Source of the DNA: Undaria pinnatifida
Taxonomy: Eukaryota > Sar > Phaeophyceae > Laminariales > Alariaceae
Direction of reading: 5' to 3'
Assembly: GCA_012845835.1 (NCBI GenBank)
Contig: JABAKD010000002.1
Location: forward strand, 2,761,501-2,825,500
DNA length: 64,000 bases
The notes under the pieces were generated by a model. It was not told where the DNA came from. It did no database searches and saw only the letters and a program-made list of their open reading frames with translations. Positions 59,901 through 64,000 of the stretch are shown here, in pieces (position 1 is the first letter of the stretch; each line of letters begins with the position of its first letter). The position numbers and the translations under genes were made by a program.

Positions 59901-62900
59901 CAGCGAGGTGCTGCTGTGGCCGCCAACGGAGACCGCGGCGGCTCAGACTCAACTGCTGAGAACGCCAACAAGATCACCTTCGGGCACAAGACGTACTTCA
60001 AAGACAACGGCTTTGACGTGCGTATACTTCCTTGGCTCGAGCAAACAGCAGAGGGTTGGTGGGGACGACATGTCCGCTTGGTTGGGCTTCAACATGTATC
60101 AGTAACGTCAAGTACAGTGCGAAATTGGTCCGTCAAACCACATTGAGTTTCGGCGACATTTACGTTTCCTCACATGCTACGCTGTGGGACCTCTGAATGA
60201 ATAGCGTTCAGTATGGCCACAGTAGTGACAATTTTACTTTGAACTTTACCACACAGTAACAGCTCCATAGGCGCCTTTCAGGGAGTGAGCTTTTACGTGT
60301 TGTTGATCCGATGCTGAATTGTTAACTTTTGTTACCTCCGGAACATTGAAATTAGTGCTTCGCCTGGTTGTCAATATTCCGGAACAATGCTTCGGTAGCG
60401 GGGTTATGTTGTTTTACCCCCTTTTGACCACACTTCGTTTTTTCATTGGCTCGATGTCACTCGCGCAAGTGACCCCCCTGTTCCTTGCGGCCACAGGGGT
60501 TCTTTCGTGCTGCTGTTTTAACATTCTCGATATTGATACGAAAAGGGATGGTTAGCTACGCTGCAAGAAAAAAATGGCCGAACGTTCATTTTGTCAGTGA
60601 GGTATAGTCACTCTTCCGAGTATGGCATGGCATGGCATGATAGCTCAGGCCCGGTGATGGAAATTGGGGGTACCCCCCTACCGTAGCCCTGATCCCCGGT
60701 ATGATGGTTGAACAAACCCCAGGCACCGGTAGGGGGTTACGTTGTTGCGGGGTCGTGTTCTGCGTTGCGCGGGGTCACTCCCGCGAGTAAACCCTCTTTT
60801 CCTCGAGTGTCTTACGTCTTCTTGACGTTTTAGCTTGACGAAATCAAGCCGCAATAGAATCGTTATCTTCGATGCGCCATAATAATCGCCTATGATGGCA
60901 TGATAGCATGATGGCATGATAGTGACCCCCCCCTCTACTGCCTCTAAATCCGCACGGCGCCGAGACAAGGTGCTTTAAGGAAATCGGATGAAAGCCTGCT
61001 CGTTGCACACCCAAAGATGTATTACGAAATGAGAAAAAGAAAATCACGACCAGTGACATGTTTGAAGGCCATGGTGCTCGATACGGGCTACATTTACATT
61101 GCTCAGCGGTGATTAAATGCGCATTGACCTTTCTTCGTCTCAGCGGTGCGAACACGGCATAAACATTTCCCCGTGTAGAACATACAGATGTTAATTTTAA
61201 CGCATACAAGATGCGAGTTGACGAGGGTCGTACTGACTGGAGTCTGAATCGTTCCGGACCGCTAGGATACTCGCCCGGACAACGGCGGCGCCGGATTGTG
61301 GGTTTTCAAAAACGCGACGGTCGAGTTCGAGGACAGGGTCGTGTTCAGGTTGGTCTCGTTCCGGATATTATTCGAAGAGTATGTTAAACCTGGTGTCACG
61401 TGTTACGTAGGTGTAGTCATAGAGCCGTCAACATGCTTTGGCAGCCGAAGAAATGTTTTATAGTCTGACTAGCAACGTTTGATTATCGTCACGTCGTAAT
61501 GTTTGCGGAGATACAGAATATGCCATCAGCAGAGATCATCACTTTTTCTTCCTGTCTTCCGTTGATATTTTTTTGCATCTTTCGCACGCTACACTGGTTT
61601 AAACCATGAGCGCTTGAGTCATCCGAACAGCTGATTTTTCTGAGTTATCATTAAGGGTTCAATATGTCACACGACACGACTTTGAAGGCGTTCCCCCGCT
61701 GAAGCCGATTAACACTTCTTGGCGCTACGGTATTTCTTTAATAGATGACCTCGTCAAGTTTTCATACTTTCCGATAGTGCCGCAATGGTTGAGGAGCTCA
61801 ACCGGTCAGAAGCGTTTGGATAAAAACGTACAACCCATACCCTTGCGATGATTCGTTTGCATGTTCTTCGCACGAAAGGACTTCGAACCTAACATTTGCC
61901 TGTGATAATTGCTTCTATTGAGCCCATGGCGTTTCAAGGTGCTCGCTCGATCGATTCTTCGTGTGTTATAATAAACAGAAATCCATTGTTCTAATATTTC
62001 GTGGGTTAGCACAAAATCAACCTGTATATCACCGTAGCGGATATAGGCTTTACCTCTTTTAAAAAAGTCAACCTGACATGGACTACCAACCAGCACCTCC
62101 CCGGGCTGCCCCTTGTGGTCAGCCCGTGCACATGGCGATGAGATAGAGATATCTACTAAGTCGTACACCTATCACTTACAAACGAGAGACACCCACCGCG
62201 CAAGAGCGATCAGCCTTTGTTGTTCCAAGGGTTTTCGCTGAGATGCCTTCTCCACCAAATTTGTTGCCGATGAACACAGGACCACGACCCGATGTAGCGA
62301 AACACGGTTGCGAGCGCAATCTACTGTAGTATCATCGCACAAGGGATAGCGATGTGGTGATGCTCTATCAAAATGTTCGGAAGATTCTTTGAGTATTTGG
62401 CCTTCACATCTTCGTTCTTACTCTGTTTCGGCGGCAGGCGGAACGAGGGCGCCAACGGCGGTGCCATCATTAACGGTGGCGGTTTCATCAAGTTTGCGGC
62501 CGCCGATCTCGTTAGTATGATCGACAACGTTGCCCTGGAAACGGTGAGTCGTTCTGATCATTTCTTCGCTTGAGCTGTTGGTCGTGATGATGCTTAAAGG
62601 CAACTGTACAGTGAGGGGGTGGCATGTGGCAAGGGTTTGGCGTTTCTCGTTGCTCGCTTAACCAGGGGGGTAAGACGCGTGCGACGAGAGACGTAGCATT
62701 TTTCGCCTGAAATTGTTCGTGGATGGTGGTCCTGAACTCAATATCGTCTAGAATAAAACGTCATTTTTGTTTTTCATGATTCTCGCTGTGTACCTAGGCC
62801 ATGGGATGTTTCGTCCGATGCAGTTTTTTTTTTTTTTTCAAGTAAGTTGTGTGGAGACGTCTTATTCGCCCAAGTTGAGGATTCTCAGAGAAAAAAAGGG

Positions 62901-63332
62901 TGCATTACTATCGTACCACGCGTCTGTACTCGAGTTCATCAAAACCAACCCCAGTGTTTATCATCAACTATTGTGCTCTCAAAGCCTCCTTCGTTCTGGT
63001 GCTAGTCTATACCTCTAGAATGCGAATAGTTGGCACCCTCCATAGTATCGCCCCCTGCACAAGCCGGTTTCGAAGACACAGCACTCGTGGGCATCCCAAC
63101 TCGTTGTGACCTCCATCATGAATGTGGTTCGCTGGTGTTTCGCCCACAGTGCCCCGACATCAAGAACTACGACACAGAAACCCACTCTCATGAGGACGGC
63201 TTCGGCGACATCGACGATCCAACAGGGGAGTGCGGGTCGTCAGGCGACCTCTGCACCTGGTTCGAAGGCGAAGTCACAATCGGCAGTGCTGACCCCATCG
63301 TGGGAGAGACGCCTGATATTTGCGAGTTTTGA
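38762..63332 (+). CDS. Secreted beta-helix / polymorphic-outer-membrane-like repeat protein, 20-exon gene
   Basis: Model exons: 38762-38929, 45508-45678, 47740-47826, 48391-48483, 48944-48976, 49823-49864, 51559-51783, 53339-53434, 54931-55055, 55493-55628, 55861-56196, 56480-56626, 57190-57294, 57677-57826, 58262-58371, 59101-59323, 59904-60017, 61266-61348, 62438-62543, 63030-63332. All introns are GT-AG, donors mostly GTGAGN or GTAAGN. Phase agrees at every junction (16 phase 0, three phase 2). About 950 residues. Residues 1-27 form a signal peptide. Many exons encode one or two coils with a Gly-Gly-Ala/Gly turn and a VxFxG or ATFxxN strand, as in right-handed beta-helix proteins. No membrane anchor is seen. 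It is probably an extracellular or wall protein; Ectocarpus has large families of this type, some annotated as imm-upregulated (from memory, unverified). Least certain: starts of exons 7, 11 and 20. Confidence 0.8.
40020..40590 (-). repeat. (GTT)n-ended dispersed repeat, copy 2 (unsplit)
   Basis: Matches 20105-20199 plus 20973-21400 and lacks the hAT element. Nine GTT units at 40019-40044 are the inverted (AAC)n tail. A purine-rich AAAGAAAAG tract runs from 40360 to 40535. Confidence 0.75.
40594..41797 (+). repeat. 1.2-kb dispersed repeat, copy C
   Basis: Direct orientation, adjoining the preceding repeat. It starts at GGGGTCTTTCTGGCGGGTGT and ends in TGTGAGAAAACAACAAACAA. It is shorter than A and B at the left end. 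Confidence 0.85.
41840..43210 (+). repeat. Composite repeat with ATGAGTTTCGAC modules, copy 2 (tandem)
   Basis: Several tandem modules; the MSFDKIFD-type frame starts at 42599 and 43063 and a decayed one lies at about 43140. Poly-C tracts recur at 41890, 42187 and 42270. Confidence 0.75.
43590..44830 (+). repeat. Diverged, tandem relatives of the foldback-element arm
   Basis: Two direct, degraded copies of arm sequence (about 43590-43990 and 44080-44830). Matches include GAGGGAGTACYGCTG, CGCAGTCGAAA-like, GTTGGTGGC and ATACACGCTGCTSGCG, and a TTTTCGACTGG stretch at 44665-44730. The copies are much more diverged than the two arms at 25.9-28.5 kb are from each other. Confidence 0.6.
45050..45122. 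repeat. Remnant of a 268-bp-MITE relative
   Basis: GTACCCCCTCTGCCGTGACC at 45098 matches one MITE end, with CTACTCGCGCGTGTGGC upstream. Confidence 0.4.
45508..45678 (+). CDS. Exon 2 of the beta-helix gene: N-terminal capping module
   Basis: 57 codons, phase 0 at both ends. Reads ISCDSNTNFRVTQDSTLELT, SSLEELKLVNVRLSV and SGSSLVVSAPNLEW. The alternation of small and hydrophobic residues suits beta strands. The same pattern recurs in exon 12 (56480-56626), with VTGGGDLTITSS and EIVFSNIRFEI aligned to it. Confidence 0.8.
46150..46690 (+). repeat. Composite repeat with ATGAGTTTCGAC module, copy 3
   Basis: In intron 2 of the beta-helix gene. Ends with GATGAGTTTCGACGAAATCT and TTACATTTTTTATAATAT. 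Confidence 0.75.
47031..47240 (+). repeat. 208-bp dispersed repeat, copy 2
   Basis: Partner of 29393-29600; in intron 2 of the beta-helix gene. Confidence 0.55.
47740..49864 (+). CDS. Exons 3-6 of the beta-helix gene: short coil exons
   Basis: Exon 3 (47740-47826) gives ALSVSGGGTATFNEDVTFTG. Exon 4 (48391-48483) gives ESGGAVFNKGTIEFMSDAMF. Exon 5 (48944-48976) gives only GGAMYNSGNVT. Exon 6 (49823-49864) gives FSGDAIFEGNKKSN. All begin and end in phase 0. Joined, they read as regular coils of about 25-30 residues. Exons 5 and 6 together make a single coil. Confidence 0.8.
49414..49680. mobile_element. Degenerate relative of the 268-bp MITE (267 bp)
   Basis: Starts near GACTACGGTAGCGGGGTCAC and ends CCCCCCCTGCCGTAGC, with an internal CTCGTGCGAG palindrome. 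Length matches the family. In intron 5 of the beta-helix gene. Confidence 0.65.
51559..51783 (+). CDS. Exon 7 of the beta-helix gene: long two-coil exon
   Basis: 75 codons, phase 0, from a GTCGCAG acceptor to GCG|GTGAGA. Contains GGGGILTEDGFITFKSSASF, VGNEAEQSYGENSVGIEYDG and VVFEGPSFFVGNKAA. The first four residues (LFRF) fit the coil pattern poorly, so the true acceptor could be slightly downstream. Confidence 0.75.
52000..52215 (+). repeat. ACCTAGGCCATG repeat, copy in intron 7
   Basis: TTTTCTGAATGGCG, GTGTACCTCTCTAGGCCATG, GGAGGTCTTTAAACCTCC and ACGTAGCACGCG match the family. The core here has a 3-base insertion. Confidence 0.65.
53339..53434 (+). CDS. Exon 8 of the beta-helix gene
   Basis: 32 codons after ATATCAATAG, phase 0: EGAGLYSYRDDPLPSSSVIF then EGLATFEDNVAT, then GTGAGA. 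Confidence 0.72.
53520..53755 (+). repeat. ACCTAGGCCATG repeat, copy in intron 8
   Basis: GTTTTCTGAATGGGGCG, TTGTGTACCTAGGCCATG, GAGAGGTCTTTAGCTCCCAG and CCTATCGCAGCACGCG. Confidence 0.65.
53850..54090. repeat. Degenerate MITE relative in intron 8
   Basis: GGCTCACTCGCGCGGGTGGT and CCCCTGTTCCTTCGAGG match the 49.4 and 60.4 kb relatives. The ends are eroded. Confidence 0.45.
54931..55628 (+). CDS. Exons 9 and 10 of the beta-helix gene, joined in phase 2
   Basis: Exon 9 (54931-55055) reads SVGDASGGGAVAVRESNVAF and DGGVLKLLS and ends after two bases of a codon. Exon 10 (55493-55628) supplies the third base and continues YAVINIDGPVTMTGNEARYQ and GGAVWNAGVMTI. The matched split codon (Ser) is good evidence for the junction. 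Confidence 0.82.
55861..56626 (+). CDS. Exons 11 and 12: second copy of the N-terminal-type module
   Basis: Exon 11 (to 56196) contains SVDLCYLGENVGTDPDFQLT, ADAADCDALFGEGTTLGGYS and FAVGSGDTFDVTCANQS. Exon 12 (56480-56626) contains FVTGGGDLTITSSTDEIVFS and NIRFEIGGYSNLYFDVVDL. Order and phase mirror exons 1-2. The start of exon 11 is uncertain: 55861 gives phase 0, whereas the nearer AG at 55916 gives the wrong phase. Confidence 0.72.
57190..57826 (+). CDS. Exons 13 and 14 of the beta-helix gene
   Basis: Exon 13 (57190-57294): PIGGSTHVDKGSSMEFWGDV and SFLGNTLAYLTDAAW. Exon 14 (57677-57826): NEYGGACVFNAGLVKFRGTS and NPPGGAILNVGDME. Phase 0 throughout, GTGAGA and GTGAGT donors. Confidence 0.8.
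58262..60017 (+). CDS. Exons 15-17 of the beta-helix gene
   Basis: Exon 15 (58262-58371) ends RTVWR plus AA; exon 16 (59101-59323) adds T to make Asn and continues GGAYFFQLCPTYVPPPTCPP, restoring the NGG turn across the junction. Exon 16 also has a Pro/Cys-rich insert, then FGGHGAALYNFGPVATTHFM. Exon 17 (59904-60017) reads RGAAVAANGDRGGSDSTAEN and KITFGHKTYFKDNGFD. Confidence 0.82.
60385..60694. mobile_element. Degenerate MITE relative in intron 17
   Basis: CTTCGGTAGCGGGGTTATG at one end and GGGGGTACCCCCCTACCGTA at the other, with CACTCGCGCAAGTG inside. A short ATGGCATGGC repeat is present. Confidence 0.6.
60715..60935. repeat. Second MITE-like fragment in intron 17
   Basis: CACCGGTAGGGGGTTACG, GGGGTCACTCCCGCGAGTAA and a TTGACGAAATCAAGCCGCAA segment resembling the MITE interior. 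Ends in GATGGCATGATAG repeats. Confidence 0.5.
61266..62543 (+). CDS. Exons 18 and 19 of the beta-helix gene, joined in phase 2
   Basis: Exon 18 (61266-61348): DTRPDNGGAGLWVFKNATVE then FEDRVVF plus AG. Exon 19 (62438-62543): G completes Arg, then RNEGANGGAIINGGGFIKF and DNVALET. The pair reads as two regular coils. Confidence 0.82.
62700..62930 (+). repeat. ACCTAGGCCATG repeat, copy in intron 19
   Basis: CATGATTCTCGCTGTGTACC, TAGGCCATGGGATG, a poly-T middle, GAGACGTCTTATTCG and TATCGTACCACGCG. Confidence 0.65.
63030..63332 (+). CDS. Exon 20 of the beta-helix gene: C-terminus
   Basis: Ends at TGA 63330-63332. Reads GIPTRCDLHHECGSLVFRPQ, ETHSHEDGFGDIDDPTGECG and SSGDLCTWFEGEVTIGSADP, then ETPDICEF. 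Cys- and acid-rich, with no hydrophobic tail, so secreted rather than anchored. The acceptor is the least sure: GCGAATAG at 63029 gives phase 0 but a poor pyrimidine tract. Confidence 0.68.
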   Translation: MAPSIVSPPAQAGFEDTALVGIPTRCDLHHECGSLVFRPQCPDIKNYDTETHSHEDGFGDIDDPTGECGSSGDLCTWFEGEVTIGSADPIVGETPDICEF

Positions 63333-64000
63333 ACCGGTGCATCTTTTGCAACGTGCATGGAGAAACGCTGCAAGGAGTCATAAACGACTGTCGGTCATGT
63401 TCAGGTTGCGTTCAGTTTCATATGCCGGATGGTTGCGAGTGGGCACGCTTTTTTTGTGGAGAGATTCAGCACTGGGTTTGGCTGCCTCGGCTGAGACATT
63501 TGTGACTGAGAGGCTGGAGCCGTTCTATCACGTGTGGTTGCTTAGAAGTATGTAGCGAATGCGCGGCGGCCAAACGGAGTGGGATCGGAGCTTCAAGATG
63601 ACCGACCTGGGGGGTTACATTTCGTTTGAATTATCCATTTTCTTCTTCGCGTACCATGGGAACGCTGTGACTGGAATCACCCGGATATTACCGGCTTGTA
63701 GGGCAATCGTCGGACGTGTACGTGCCAAAGAATCGTTCGTACGCTATCATGTGACGAAAACGGCGTGTGCCGCGCATGAACGCTTAGGGCTGATGGCATG
63801 TGTCATAGAACATGCACCACACCTGTGATAAGATTGACTGGCCATCTCAGCATGTATCATGTTGTGGCGGGCTGTAAGATTCGCCAGAGAAAAAAAAAAG
63901 AAGGTGTATGTGGTATCTTGTTTGATTCAATGGCCCGGGCGTACCGGGAGAATTTTTTTCGTTCCTACCGCCACGCGGGGGAACAAAACGACAGCCTTGT
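63333..64000. other. Downstream of the beta-helix gene; nothing identified
   Basis: Open plus frames continue (63106-63555 and 63559-63828) but show neither coils nor splice-consistent phase. Probably 3' untranslated or intergenic. Confidence 0.4.

Overview
This looks like a nuclear window from an intron-rich eukaryote. A brown alga or close stramenopile relative is my best guess. The grounds are GTGAGT-type splice donors, short exons, a dense and mixed transposon load, and a secreted beta-helix-type multi-exon gene. There is no operon structure, rRNA or complete tRNA. The species assignment is inference.

Layout. 1-959: 3' end of a Ty1/copia retrotransposon (RNase H end plus a 313-bp LTR). 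1.2-9.4 kb: mostly unassigned DNA with a tandemly duplicated coding-like segment cut by a stop (1.5-2.1 kb), a 268-bp MITE, one copy of a 590-bp repeat and a decayed LINE. 9403-17293: a 7.9-kb PIF/Harbinger element with 19-bp terminal inverted repeats (TIRs) and TAA target duplication. It holds a broken transposase, a nested MITE, a 325-bp tandem duplication and a large head-to-head minisatellite array. 17.5-25.4 kb: repeat on repeat (1.2-kb repeat copies, a 765-bp hAT-type element with 8-bp TSD, a second LINE split by a MITE). 25887-28475: a 2.6-kb foldback palindrome. 28.9-30.3 kb: tRNA-like SINE heads and a long (GTT)n tract. 30293-38254: an 8-kb segment bounded by TTAA and CCCTTTTAGAAC inverted ends, suggestive of a piggyBac-type element, with a few weak coding candidates.

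38762-63332 (+): the one gene I consider real and intact, modelled here as 20 exons. It encodes a secreted protein of about 950 residues with a signal peptide and many short NGG-type coils, as in right-handed parallel beta-helix or polymorphic-outer-membrane-like proteins. Reading phase agrees across every junction in the model. Its first intron is about 6.6 kb and packed with repeats. Its later introns carry relatives of the 268-bp MITE and of a second short intronic repeat.

The main stories are therefore a modular secreted beta-helix gene with an apparent internal duplication, and a set of mobile elements whose boundaries, target duplications and nesting order can be read from sequence.
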